A stretch of DNA of 64,000 nt, taken from Acheta domesticus (lineage: Eukaryota; Arthropoda; Insecta; Orthoptera; Gryllidae). The position numbers were made by a program, and so were the translations under genes. The notes under the pieces are model-generated. The model searched no databases. It saw nothing but the letters and a program-made list of their open reading frames with translations, and had not been told where the DNA came from. Where the stretch lies: contig JAHLJT010000631.1 in NCBI GenBank assembly GCA_031308135.1, positions 212,396,731 to 212,460,730 of the forward strand, read 5' to 3'. Of the stretch, positions 23,464-36,100 are shown in pieces (the first letter of the stretch is position 1; every line of letters starts with the position of its first letter).

Positions 23464-23803
23464 ACGGCCATACTCTACTAAAGGCCATGACACTCGATTT
23501 GGCAACACTGCAAGTGTATACGGCTGGGGTCCTATTTCGGTCACGAATATCTTATGCTTTCCACGTTCCTCCTTTAAAAAGGACGACTTTTCCTTGGCAC
23601 ATTGTCGTAAATAACGTAACAATGATTTAATAATATTCCATTATGAACTGCCAGACATCATAAAAATCTTGTATAGCACTGATTGTTTTTTTTTTTTGTT
23701 TTTTTTAAGTGCAGTAGTAGACTCTGAAAATTAAAATGAGTGAGAAATAAAAGGAAAATTGGGAGAAAAATAACATCAACAGAGCTCTTTATTACAGAGA
23801 TTT

Positions 23804-26612
23804 TTATTTATAAATTGATATTTTTCTTTTCTTTCCTCTTTGTTTTGAAGCAGCAATGACATCATTCACATGCTTGGTATAATTATTAATTAAAATATTG
23901 GTGAAGTATGGCACAGTGAGATTCAGAATCCCTAGTTGGTCCTCTGCCACACACATTGCATGCAATGCCATTTGCAATAAATTTTTTTAAATAGTTCATT
24001 GCAAGTCCCATAAGTACACCTTTCTGGTTGCCATTCTTTAAAAACATTTCCTCAAACTTTTCACAAATTAACACCTGCATTAGTTTGTAAACTGAATGAC
24101 AAACATCAATCAGAATATCAGAGGGAACTGTAAGTCCTCCTCTATTTATGTCCTCAAACATTTCATCATTCAACTGATTAGCCAATAAGAAGTTAGCACA
24201 GATAGCACAATTTAACTTCTTTGTCACCCTAAACGCAACATACCCGGAAATGTAAAGTACCGGATACAATTCTACATTTAAATTTTTAACTGAAGCTGCT
24301 GTTTCAATCACATCTTCAAATTCAGAAGTACCCATCCACAGCTTTCTGGAATGTCATCACACATGTCTAGAGCTACATTGTTAAAAGAAACACTTTTGTA
24401 TCTTGCAGATCTCAAACCCAACATACTTTGAACTCTTATCTTTTTCTCTGCCTCAAGGATTTGCACAACACTTACATTGTAATTACCACCTGATAATTGA
24501 CGATAGGAGCTGAACCTATTTTCTAACTTATCAGTTTGGAATTTACCCGTAAGAACATACTCCACATCATCAATATTCAAACAGTATTGAATTGCTTCAA
24601 TAAGACCACAGGTAGTGTGTATTAAGGCACTCATAGTATCTTCTGTGAGTCGCCCATAACGTACACTGAAACTTGCCCACTTCCTTAACCACTGCACAAA
24701 TTCTCTAAGGAAGTACAGTCTTGGGTCCTCATTTGTAGTGAATGGCAGAGCATCAGGTTCCTTCTTCCGCACTGCATTATATTTTCCTTTGACGTTAACT
24801 ACTGTCCACCATCTATTAATAAACATTTAAAAAATGAGCAACATCACTAAAACCTTGCCCTGAAACAGCAGCAACAGTCTCACAACAAAACACATTACAT
24901 GCAAGAGCAACCTTCTGCAATTCTAAATTGCTTGGATATACCGTTTGGAAACTCAGTTTTGATGCACATTTAAGAAGAATGTTTGCTTCAGATCTGTAAA
25001 GGTCTCTCAGTACAGAGAAAGAAGCACTGAGGATGTTCTTGCTGTGATGAGTATCAACACTGAATTCTGGGAAAACAAAAGTTTTACGTTCATCACGTTG
25101 TGATATCCAATTATTCCGAATTGATTTCAACAAATGTACAGTGTCATTTAAAAAGAAAACATATGAAGAATTATATTTTGGATTTACCATCTTGTATGAT
25201 GATGGTACTTCCTGTAAGGATACTAAACATATTTCTATTTACCCTATTGTTGTCTGAAATAACTGCTATTACTATAAACCACAGTCCTGGACAAAATTGA
25301 TACATTTTAAAGTTAACTCTGCTAACTCATCGCCTGTCATACTTTTAACAGGTATCAGTGCAGCAACAGCTGACATTGACCCAAACACTGACGATATCAT
25401 AAAAGCCTGAATGGTTTTTGCAGCAGAAGAAATTTGATTTTGAGCAAAACCAAATAATGACCCACCCTTGTAAGAAATATTAGAATTAACATAAATTTCA
25501 TCTAACAATATGTTCACATACTTTTCCCTGTTACTCAATCTTTTTCCAAGATTTTGTATGTAAGAGTTTTTATCACTTGGAGAAACATTAAAATTGTTTG
25601 CAACCCTTTTCAAATGTCTTTCATGTGGAAGAAACATGATCTTCTGATTAAGAATAGCCGCATAGCATGCAGATGACAAATAATAAATCATGAATGCAAT
25701 TTGAAATAACGACGCAGAATACATCCTTCTTGTTTCACAAACCATTTGGAACTGTTCAGTAAGAAATTTTACAGGCCCACTGTCAGGAAAATTCCTCCCC
25801 TTCATGAACCTCTAAGAAATCTTGCACATCTCTATGAGCAGATTTTGATTTTTCTATCAATTTGCGGTATTGCTTTTGTGCATCCATATCACCAGGTCCA
25901 TAGCTTGGTCACAGTGATTTCTATAATGAGAAAGGATTTTATCCAACTGTGACCATTGCTGAAGCTTACGATGAAATGGTAAAATCCACAGAAGAGCCTC
26001 TCTACCTAAATCTATGCCATTGATGTACACTGTCACCTGTAGCTGAGAACAAACTTTCACACTAACTGTAACCCTAGGGTTTTCTTCAGTAGATAAAATT
26101 ATAAAAAACACAGGCTTTATCATTAATTGTCACTTCCCAATGTAAACCTCCCTTTCACATAAAAATATTTTAAAATCTTTGATGGCACTAAAACTTTTAA
26201 TACAGTCCTTTTCCAGAACCTCCTAGTCTTCGCATCATGTCTTTCTTGTACTTTCATCATTCTGTCTTCTGGTGATTTTCTTGTGGATGGCCCAGGCTTA
26301 CTCAAATAATTTGGTAAATTCGGGAAGATCAGAGGCAAAGCATGAGCTTTTAAACAAGGTCTGTCCTTTTTTCGAGACATCCTCTGCTTATTGTGGTCAA
26401 TATAAATTTCCTCAGTTTCCACATCATCTGGGTAAAAATGTTTTATGCACACACGACTATGCTGTGTTGGTGTCCAGTTTGCACGTGGTATGTTTCTAAT
26501 CCACTGAGATTTCCTCTCATCATCACTTGGAAATTTGAAGACTGAAACATAACCTTCTTTACTGGAGGCATAATTACTCTGGCCACAGTGGCACACAACA
26601 GTGTTTTGGCAT
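23804..26612 (-). pseudogene. THAP-domain P-type transposase, frameshifted copy
   Basis: Same protein as at 43196-46001 but with about ten single-base indels relative to that copy. Examples are an extra C near 26583 in the THAP domain, a lost T near 26222, an extra T near 26100, a lost T near 25907, an extra A near 25793, a lost A near 25276, an extra A near 24823, a lost A near 24328 and an extra C near 23942. Many are in homopolymers. The ATG corresponds to 26612 and the stop to 23804-23806. At the two places where the other copy is broken (its 44568 and 43912) this copy keeps the frame. This pattern fits sequencing or assembly error better than decay. Confidence 0.85.
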
Positions 26613-27053
26613 CTAAATAAAAGAAAGCAAACGTGAATAGCATAAAATAGAATACAATAAAAATTTTCAATACTTTTTACATTTGGTACATAAATGGGTT
26701 CATAGTTTTAATACTATAATTGAAGTAACAACCTGCTTTATAATCCAAAAGTAAATAAAAGGAAAAGAAAAAAGAAACGTACTTTCGTCTGTTATTATTA
26801 AAGAAGAAAGGTTCACACCGGGAGGGTCTTATTATTTTCGTCTTTTAAGAACACCAAGGTACCACCTAACAAAACAATGTTGCATTAGATAATTTTAACA
26901 AGTGACAAGTAAATGGCACATTATTGTTTAACACTACATACCTTAAAGACACAGAAGAAACTGGTGATCGTAAAATGGTTCTCCACCAAATAACAGCAAT
27001 TTTCTCTAAAAGGAGAGCAAATTGTAAATAATACTTTATGGTAGTCCTAGGTA

Positions 27054-27054
<1 letters not shown>

Positions 27055-27093
<39 letters not shown>

Positions 27094-27100
27094 TATTATA
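27055..27100. repeat. (ATT)n microsatellite in the P-type leader region
   Basis: A run of about 15 ATT units in the noncoding 5' region of the transposon. The duplicate copy at 46443-46490 differs slightly in length and has a TAATATT interruption. Confidence 0.95.
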
Positions 27101-27565
27101 AGTAGAGTAGTATGATTAGTACTTACTGGGGTACTTATTGCTTTCGTCTTTTAAGAACAGCAAGTAAATTAATATCTTTGAAGAACACCAAGTACCACCT
27201 AACAAAACAATGTTTCATTAGATAATTTTAACAAGTGAGGAGCAAATGGCACATTATAGTTTAACATTTCATACCTTTAACATGCGGAGGAAACTGGTGA
27301 TCCGTGAACAGGTTCTCCACAAAATAACAGCAATTTTCTCTAAAAGAAGAGAAAATTATAAATAATCCTTCACCACCATATACCTCTTCACATAAAACAA
27401 AGTGCGAAACACAGCAGCTTACCTTAATACACACGTATTTTGATCGGAGCCACAGCAAAAATACCTCGAACGCATATGAAAGCAAGCAGCAACTTCGGCA
27501 CTCGATGGACCCCTTGCTCTGTTGCCAAATCGCAGTGTCACGGCCTTTACTAGAGTATGGCCGTG

Positions 27566-27834
27566 GCCACGGCGATCCCCGGGTCTCAACACGTGTGTAC
27601 ACTGCTTTATACTTGCACGGTGATCACTTAAGCTAATTATTATTTATAAAAGAGTTGAGCTGCAGAAGTCCTAATAACGGAAGTCCAAAACTGACAAGTT
27701 GACTGGTTTATTACACTTCGGCATTTGTGGATATTTTTTTACTATAAACCGCGAGGCCAGAAATGCCTCATTTCTGGCATTTGCAAATAAAAATGGGGAT
27801 AGATAACTTCTCCAAGGCAGATTACGTGAAATAG
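27566..27834. repeat. right part of interrupted TIR element, truncated by the gap
   Basis: It starts with the second GCCACGGC target duplication and continues CGATCCCCGGGTCTC, then TGCTTTATACTTGCACGG, matching 22848-23070 of the uninterrupted copy and 46966-47230 after the gap. Sequence quality falls towards the gap, with several indels against the later copy. Confidence 0.85.
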
Positions 27835-28834
27835 NNNNNNNNNNNNNNNNNNNNNNNNNNNNNNNNNNNNNNNNNNNNNNNNNNNNNNNNNNNNNNNNNN
27901 NNNNNNNNNNNNNNNNNNNNNNNNNNNNNNNNNNNNNNNNNNNNNNNNNNNNNNNNNNNNNNNNNNNNNNNNNNNNNNNNNNNNNNNNNNNNNNNNNNNN
28001 NNNNNNNNNNNNNNNNNNNNNNNNNNNNNNNNNNNNNNNNNNNNNNNNNNNNNNNNNNNNNNNNNNNNNNNNNNNNNNNNNNNNNNNNNNNNNNNNNNNN
28101 NNNNNNNNNNNNNNNNNNNNNNNNNNNNNNNNNNNNNNNNNNNNNNNNNNNNNNNNNNNNNNNNNNNNNNNNNNNNNNNNNNNNNNNNNNNNNNNNNNNN
28201 NNNNNNNNNNNNNNNNNNNNNNNNNNNNNNNNNNNNNNNNNNNNNNNNNNNNNNNNNNNNNNNNNNNNNNNNNNNNNNNNNNNNNNNNNNNNNNNNNNNN
28301 NNNNNNNNNNNNNNNNNNNNNNNNNNNNNNNNNNNNNNNNNNNNNNNNNNNNNNNNNNNNNNNNNNNNNNNNNNNNNNNNNNNNNNNNNNNNNNNNNNNN
28401 NNNNNNNNNNNNNNNNNNNNNNNNNNNNNNNNNNNNNNNNNNNNNNNNNNNNNNNNNNNNNNNNNNNNNNNNNNNNNNNNNNNNNNNNNNNNNNNNNNNN
28501 NNNNNNNNNNNNNNNNNNNNNNNNNNNNNNNNNNNNNNNNNNNNNNNNNNNNNNNNNNNNNNNNNNNNNNNNNNNNNNNNNNNNNNNNNNNNNNNNNNNN
28601 NNNNNNNNNNNNNNNNNNNNNNNNNNNNNNNNNNNNNNNNNNNNNNNNNNNNNNNNNNNNNNNNNNNNNNNNNNNNNNNNNNNNNNNNNNNNNNNNNNNN
28701 NNNNNNNNNNNNNNNNNNNNNNNNNNNNNNNNNNNNNNNNNNNNNNNNNNNNNNNNNNNNNNNNNNNNNNNNNNNNNNNNNNNNNNNNNNNNNNNNNNNN
28801 NNNNNNNNNNNNNNNNNNNNNNNNNNNNNNNNNN
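27835..28834. other. assembly gap, exactly 1000 N
   Basis: A fixed-size run of N, a scaffolding placeholder of unknown true length. Sequence on its right (28835) resumes inside the LINE reverse transcriptase and repeats the locus already seen from about 9466. Any reading frame crossing it is meaningless. Confidence 1.
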
Positions 28835-30176
28835 ATCGGACCTCTCCTCTTTCTAGCTTTTGTGAATGACCTGCCAGACAATTTATTTCAAAGGTACGAC
28901 TATTTGCAGATGACTGTATATTATATCGAGTTATTCATTCAAAAGTAGATGAGGATATTTTGCAGGATGATCTACATAGATTACATATCCTGGGCGGAAA
29001 AGAATAGCATGACAATAAATAGTTCGAAAAGCAAAACCATCACGTTTGGTAGGGCCCAAGTATAACTGAAACTCAATACCGTTTAGGCAACGAGAATATT
29101 CCAAGAGTCGTGTCTTGTAAGTATCTGGGAATAAATTTTATGCATAGCAAATTGAGTTGGGAAGATAAGGTAAACTTTGTCGTGGGGAAAGCGTGAAATC
29201 TTTGCATTTTACTATGCGAATACTAAAAAAGAGTACTGCGAAAGCAAGAGAATTAGCTTATATATCTCTAGTTCGCCCATTAATGGAAATACGGGACGGT
29301 TTGTTGGGACCCTTATAGAATATCACAAAAGGAATATTTGAATAGAGTACAGAGAAGAGCATGTAAATTTATTTTCCGAAGCAATAGGAAGAAAGTAGAG
29401 TGGGAGTCATTAGAAATCAGGAGGGTTAAGGCAAGACTCTGTGCTTTGTACAAAGCGTATGTCGCGTTATCCAGCTTGGAAAGATATCCACATCCGGCTC
29501 AGTAGACCCAGTATTTTAGTAGAGGGGATCACAAGCACAAAATACAGTTCAGGCCACAGAGAACAGATGTTGGAAAATTTTCCTTACAAAATAGATCTAT
29601 AACGGACTGGAATAAGTTGCCTGCGACAGCCTTGGAACCCTTTCCTCTAGCGTCTTCAGAGAATTTAAAAAGTAAATTAACTAATGATATTTGTAAATTT
29701 TATTAGTTAGTAAGTTATGTTCATTAGAATTATTTTATTATTAGTAATTATTGTAACCATTATTAGTACTGTGATAATTATTAGATGCATTGGTTTATAG
29801 TATCATATTTGACGTGTGGTGACGTGTTTGTGAAGTGTGGTGCTATATATGAAGTAGAAAGAGAAGTGAAGTGAAGTGAAGTGAAGTGAAGTGGAGTGCA
29901 GTGTATAAAAAGTCGTATATGTTAGTATAAAGTATCTGTACAGGACCCATAAATAATAGAATTAGTAGTAATAATGCGGGTATTGTTTATTAATGCATTT
30001 TTTGTTAATATTGTTATCTTATTATTATTATTATGATTATTATTGTCTTAAAAAATTTTAAAGTTACATTGTATTAATTCATAATTATAATATGTAGATA
30101 ATAATATGTAAATTTTAGTGTTCCGCCACCAGGTTGTATAAACCTACCTGCGGAAATAATAAATATCTATCTATCT
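28835..30176 (+). mobile_element. LINE 3' part, duplicate copy after the gap
   Basis: It starts at the GPLLF segment of the reverse transcriptase and runs to the same (ATCT)n tail and ATAA junction (30177-30180) as 9466-10802. The protein frame is broken repeatedly by one-base indels (for example at FADD-proximal 28884 and at 28990, 29057 and 29196), which are absent in the first copy. The identical insertion junction in the satellite shows it is the same insertion event, not a second LINE. Confidence 0.93.
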
Positions 30177-33100
30177 ATAACACTGTGGTCAAATTCGAAA
30201 ATCGAAAAATTTTTCCGTTTTTCGCGTTTATCTCGGAAACTACGCGTCGTAGAGCCAAAAGGGCCTTGATCTGTGCTTCACAACTTACGATCATGTTTTT
30301 CGCCATTTTCTCGAAAACTAAAAGTCGGATCGAAAAAACGGACTTCACCACTGAATTCGCCATAAAATTCCGCGTTAGGTGCATAACACTGGGGTCAAAT
30401 TCGAAAATCGAAAATTTTTCCGTTTTTCGCGTTTATCTCGGAAACTACGCGTCGTAGAGCCAAAAGGGCCTTGATCTGTGCTCACAACTTACGATCATGT
30501 TTTTCGCCATTTTCTCGAAAACTAAAAGTCGGATCGAAAAACGGACTTCACCACTGAATTCGCCATAAAATTCCGCGTTAGGATGCATAACACTGGGGTC
30601 AAATTCGAAAATCGAAAAATTTTTCCGTTTTTCGCGTTTATCTCGGAAACTACGCGTCGTAGAGCCAAAAGGGCCTTGATCTGTGCTCACAACTTACGAT
30701 CATGTTTTTCGCCATTTTCTCGAAAACTAAAAGTCGGATCGAAAAACGGACTTCACCACTGAATTCGCCATAAAATTCCGCGTAGGATGCATACACTGGG
30801 GTCAAATTCGAAAATCGAAAAATTTTTCCGTTTTTTCGCGTTTATCTCGGAAACTACGCGTCGTAGAGCCAAAAGGGCCTTGATCTGTGCTCACAACTTA
30901 CGATCATGTTTTTCGCCATTTTCTCGAAAACTAAAAGTCGGATCGAAAAACGGACTTCACCACTGAATTCGCCATAAAATTCCGCGTTAGGATGCATAAC
31001 ACTGGGGTCAAATTCGAAAATCGAAAAATTTTCCGTTTTTCGCGTTTATCTCGGAAACTACGCGTCGTAGAGCCAAAAGGGCCTTGATCTGTGTTCACAA
31101 CTTACGATCATGTTTTTCGCCATTTTCTCGAAAACTAAAGTCGGATCGAAAAACGGACTTCACCACTGAATTCGCCATAAAATTCCGCGTTAGGATGCAT
31201 AACACTGGGGTCAAATTCGAAAATCGAAAAATTTTTCCGTTTTTCGCGTTTATCTCGGAAACTACGCGTCGTAGAGCCAAAAGGGCCTTGATCTGTGCTT
31301 CACAACTTACGATCATGTTTTTCGCCATTTTCTCGAAAACTAAAAGTCGGATCGAAAAACGGACTTCACCACTGAATTCGCCATAAAATTCCGCGTTAGG
31401 ATGCATAACACTGGGGTCAAATTCGAAAATCGAAAAATTTTTCCGTTTTTCGCGTTTATCTCGGAAACTACGCGTCGTAGAGCCAAAAGGGCCTTGATCT
31501 GTGTTCACAACTTACGATCATGTTTTTCGCCATTTTCTCGAAAACTAAAAGTCGGATCGAAAAACGGACTTCACCACTGAATTCGCCATAAAATTCCGCG
31601 TTAGGATGCATAACACTGGGGTCAAATTCGAAAATCGAAAAATTTTTCCGTTTTTCGCGTTTATCTCGGAAACTACGCGTCGTAGAGCCAAAAGGGCCTT
31701 GATCTGTGTTCACAACTTACGATCATGTTTTTCGCCATTTTCTCGAAAACTAAAAGTCGGATCGAAAAAACGGACTTCACCACTGAATTCGCCATAAAAT
31801 TCCGCGTTAGGATGCATAACACTGGGGTCAAATTCGAAAATCGAAAAATTTTTCCGTTTTTCGCGTTTATCTCGGAAACTACGCGTCGTAGAGCCAAAAG
31901 GGCCTTGATCTGTGTTCACAACTTACGATCATGTTTTTCGCCATTTTCTCGAAAACTAAAAGTCGGATCGAAAAACGGACTTCACCACTGAATTCGCCAT
32001 AAAATTCCGCGTTAGGATGCATAACACTGGGGTCAAATTCGAAAATCGAAAAATTTTTCCGTTTTTCGCGTTTATCTCGGAAACTACGCGTCGTAGAGCC
32101 AAAAGGGCCTTGATCTGTGCTCACAACTTACGATCATGTTTTTCGCCATTTTCTCGAAAACTAAAAGTCGGATCGAAAAACGGACTTCACCACTGAATTC
32201 GCCATAAAATTCCGCGTTAGGATGCATAACACTGGGGTCAAATTCGAAAATCGAAAAATTTTTCCGTTTTTCGCGTTTATCTCGGAAACTACGCGTCGTA
32301 GAGCCAAAAGGGCCTTGATCTGTGTTCACAACTTACGATCATGTTTTTCGCCATTTTCTCGAAAACTAAAAGTCGGATCGAAAAACGGACTTCACCACTG
32401 AATTCGCCATAAAATTCCGCGTTAGGATGCATAACACTGGGGTCAAATTCGAAAATCGAAAAATTTTTCCGTTTTTCGCGTTTATCTCGGAAACTACGCG
32501 TCGTAGAGCCAAAAGGGCCTTGATCTGTGTTCACAACTTACGATCATGTTTTTCGCCATTTTCTCGAAAACTAAAAGTCGGATCGAAAAACGGACTTCAC
32601 CACTGAATTCGCCATAAAATTCCGCGTTAGGATGCATAACACTGGGGTCAAATTCGAAAATCGAAAAATTTTTCCGTTTTTTCGCGTTTATCTCGGAAAC
32701 TACGCGTCGTAGAGCCAAAAGGGCCTTGATCTGTGTTCACAACTTACGATCATGTTTTTCGCCATTTTCTCGAAAACTAAAAGTCGGATCGAAAAACGGA
32801 CTTCACCACTGAATTCGCCATAAAATTCCGCGTTAGGATGCATAACACTGGGGTCAAATTCGAAAATCGAAAAATTTTTCCGTTTTTCGCGTTTATCTCG
32901 GAAACTACGCGTCGTAGAGCCAAAAGGGCCTTGATCTGTGTTCACAACTTACGATCATGTTTTTCGCCATTTTCTCGAAAACTAAAAGTCGGATCGAAAA
33001 ACGGACTTCACCACTGAATTCGCCATAAAATTCCGCGTTAGGATGCATAACACTGGGGTCAAATTCGAAAATCGAAAATTTTTCCGTTTTTCGCGTTTAT

Positions 33101-36100
33101 CTCGGAAACTACGCGTCGTAGAGCCAAAAGGGCCTTGATCTGTGTTCACAACTTACGATCATGTTTTTCGCCATTTTCTCGAAAACTAAAAGTCGGATCG
33201 AAAAACGGACTTCACCACTGAATTCGCCATAAAATTCCGCGTTAGGATGCATAACACTGGGGTCAAATTCGAAAATCGAAAAATTTTTCCGTTTTTCGCG
33301 TTTATCTCGGAAACTACGCGTCGTAGAGCCAAAAGGGCCTTGATCTGTGTTCACAACTTACGATCATGTTTTTCGCCATTTTCTCGAAAACTAAAAGTCG
33401 GATCGAAAAACGGACTTCACCACTGAATTCGCCATAAAATTCCGCGTTAGGATGCATAACACTGGGGTCAAATTCGAAAATCGAAAAATTTTTCCGTTTT
33501 TCGCGTTTATCTCGGAAACTACGCGTCGTAGAGCCAAAAGGGCCTTGATCTGTGTTCACAACTTACGATCATGTTTTTCGCCATTTTCTCGAAAACTAAA
33601 AGTCGGATCGAAAAACGGACTTCACCACTGAATTCGCCATAAAATTCCGCGTTAGGATGCATAACACTGGGGTCAAATTCGAAAATCGAAAAATTTTTCC
33701 GTTTTTCGCGTTTATCTCGGAAACTACGCGTCGTAGAGCCAAAAGGGCCTTGATCTGTGTTCACAACTTACGATCATGTTTTTCGCCATTTTCTCGAAAA
33801 CTAAAAGTCGGATCGAAAAACGGACTTCACCACTGAATTCGCCATAAAATTCCGCGTTAGGATGCATAACACTGGGGTCAAATTCGAAAATCGAAAAATT
33901 TTTCCGTTTTTCGCGTTTATCTCGGAAACTACGCGTCGTAGAGCCAAAAGGGCCTTGATCTGTGTTCACAACTTACGATCATGTTTTTCGCCATTTTCTC
34001 GAAAACTAAAAGTCGGATCGAAAAACGGACTTCACCACTGAATTCGCCATAAAATTCCGCGTTAGGATGCATAACACTGGGGTCAAATTCGAAAATCGAA
34101 AAATTTTTCCGTTTTTCGCGTTTATCTCGGAAACTACGCGTCGTAGAGCCAAAAGGGCCTTGATCTGTGTTCACAACTTACGATCATGTTTTTCGCCATT
34201 TTCTCGAAAACTAAAAGTCGGATCGAAAAACGGACTTCACCACTGAATTCGCCATAAAATTCCGCGTTAGGATGCATAACACTGGGGTCAAATTCGAAAA
34301 TCGAAAAATTTTTCCGTTTTTCGCGTTTATCTCGGAAACTACGCGTCGTAGAGCCAAAAGGGCCTTGATCTGTGTTCACAACTTACGATCATGTTTTTCG
34401 CCATTTTCTCGAAAACTAAAAGTCGGATCGAAAAACGGACTTCACCACTGAATTCGCCATAAAATTCCGCGTTAGGATGCATAACACTGGGGTCAAATTC
34501 GAAAATCGAAAAATTTTTCCGTTTTTGGCGTTTATCTCGGAAACTACGCGTCGTAGAGCCAAAAGGGCCTTGATCTGTGTTCACAACTTACGATCATGTT
34601 TTTCGCCATTTTCTCGAAAACTAAAAGTCGGATCGAAAAACGGACTTCACCACTGAATTCGCCATAAAATTCCGCGTTAGGATGCATAACACTGGGGTCA
34701 AATTCGAAAATCGAAAAATTTTTCCGTTTTTGCGTTTATCTCGGAAACTACGCGTCGTAGAGCCAAAAGGGCCTTGATCTGTGTTCACAACTTACGATCA
34801 TGTTTTTCGCCATTTTCTCGAAAACTAAAAGTCGGATCGAAAAACGGACTTCACCACTGAATTCGCCATAAAATTCCGCGTTAGGATGCATAACACTGGG
34901 GTCAAATTCGAAAATCGAAAAATTTTTCCGTTTTTGGCGTTTATCTCGGAAACTACGCGTCGTAGAGCCAAAAGGGCCTTGATCTGTGTTCACAACTTAC
35001 GATCATGTTTTTCGCCATTTTCTCGAAAACTAAAAGTCGGATCGAAAAACGGACTTCACCACTGAATTCGCCATAAAATTCCGCGTTAGGATGCATAACA
35101 CTGGGGTCAAATTCGAAAATCGAAAAATTTTTCCGTTTTTGGCGTTTATCTCGGAAACTACGCGTCGTAGAGCCAAAAGGGCCTTCATCTGTGATCACAA
35201 CTTACGATCATGTTTTTCGCCATTTTCTCGAAAACTAAAAGTCGGATCGAAAAACGGAATTCACCCAGCGAATTCGCACATAAATTCGAGTTAGATGCAA
35301 TAAATAGGGTGTCAATTCGAAAATGGAAACATTTTTCCCGTTTTTCGCGTTTACTCTCGGAAACTTACGCGTCGTACAGCCAAAAGGGGCCTTCATCTGT
35401 GATCACAACTTACGATCATGTTTTTTCGCCATTTTCTCGAAAACTAAAAGTCGGATCGAAAAACGGACTTCACCAGCGAATTCGCCATAAAATTCCGAGG
35501 TTAGGATGCATAACACTGGGGTCAATATCGAAAATGGAAAAATTTTTCCGTTTTTCGCGTTTATCTCGGAACTACGCGTCGTAGAGCCAAAAGGGCCTTC
35601 ATCTGTGATCACAACTTACGATCATGTTTTTCGACTATTTTCTCGAAAACTAAACGTCGGATCGATAAAACGGACTTCACAGCTGAATTCGCCATAAAAT
35701 TCCGTGTTAGGATGCATAACACTGGGGTCAATTCGAAAATCGAAAAATTTTCCGTTTTTTCGCGTTTATCTCGGAAACTACGCGTTCGTAGAGCCAAAAG
35801 CGCCTTCATCTGTGATCACCAAATTACGATCATGTTTTTCGCCATTTTCTCGAAAACTAAAAGTCGGATCGAAAAACGGACTTCACCAGCTGAATTCGCC
35901 ATAAAATTCCGAGTTAGGGTGCATAACACTGGGGTCAATTTCGAAAATGGAAAAAATTTTTCCGTTTTGGCGTTGTATCTCGGAAACTACGCGTCGTAGA
36001 GCCAAAAGGGCCTTCGATCTGTGATCACAACTTACGATCATGTTTTTCGCCATTTTCTCGAAAACTAAAAGTGGATCGAAAAACGGACTTCACCAGCTGA

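Larger units (their letters stand above)
23464..27565 (-). mobile_element. P-element-type DNA transposon, copy before the gap
   Basis: An element of 4.1 kb with inverted termini of about 44 bp: left 23464-23507 starting ACGGCCATACTCTA, right 27521-27565 as its reverse complement with two mismatches and one indel. It is flanked on both sides by the 8-bp duplication GCCACGGC (23456-23463 and 27566-27573). A paralogous empty site with a single GCCACGGC is at 22840-22847. The THAP-domain transposase lies on the minus strand. An 8-bp GC-rich duplication is characteristic of the P superfamily. Confidence 0.95.

Noticed and set aside
23423..23622. Open frames over the P-type left terminus (both strands)
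   Set aside because: They run through the inverted terminus and target duplication and recur with it. No protein motif.
27742..28881. Long minus-strand open frame of about 380 codons
   Set aside because: It consists almost wholly of the 1000-N gap; only the ends are sequence.
28835..30176. A second, independent LINE insertion
   Set aside because: Junction, tail and satellite phase are identical to 9466-10802. It is the same insertion in a duplicated representation.
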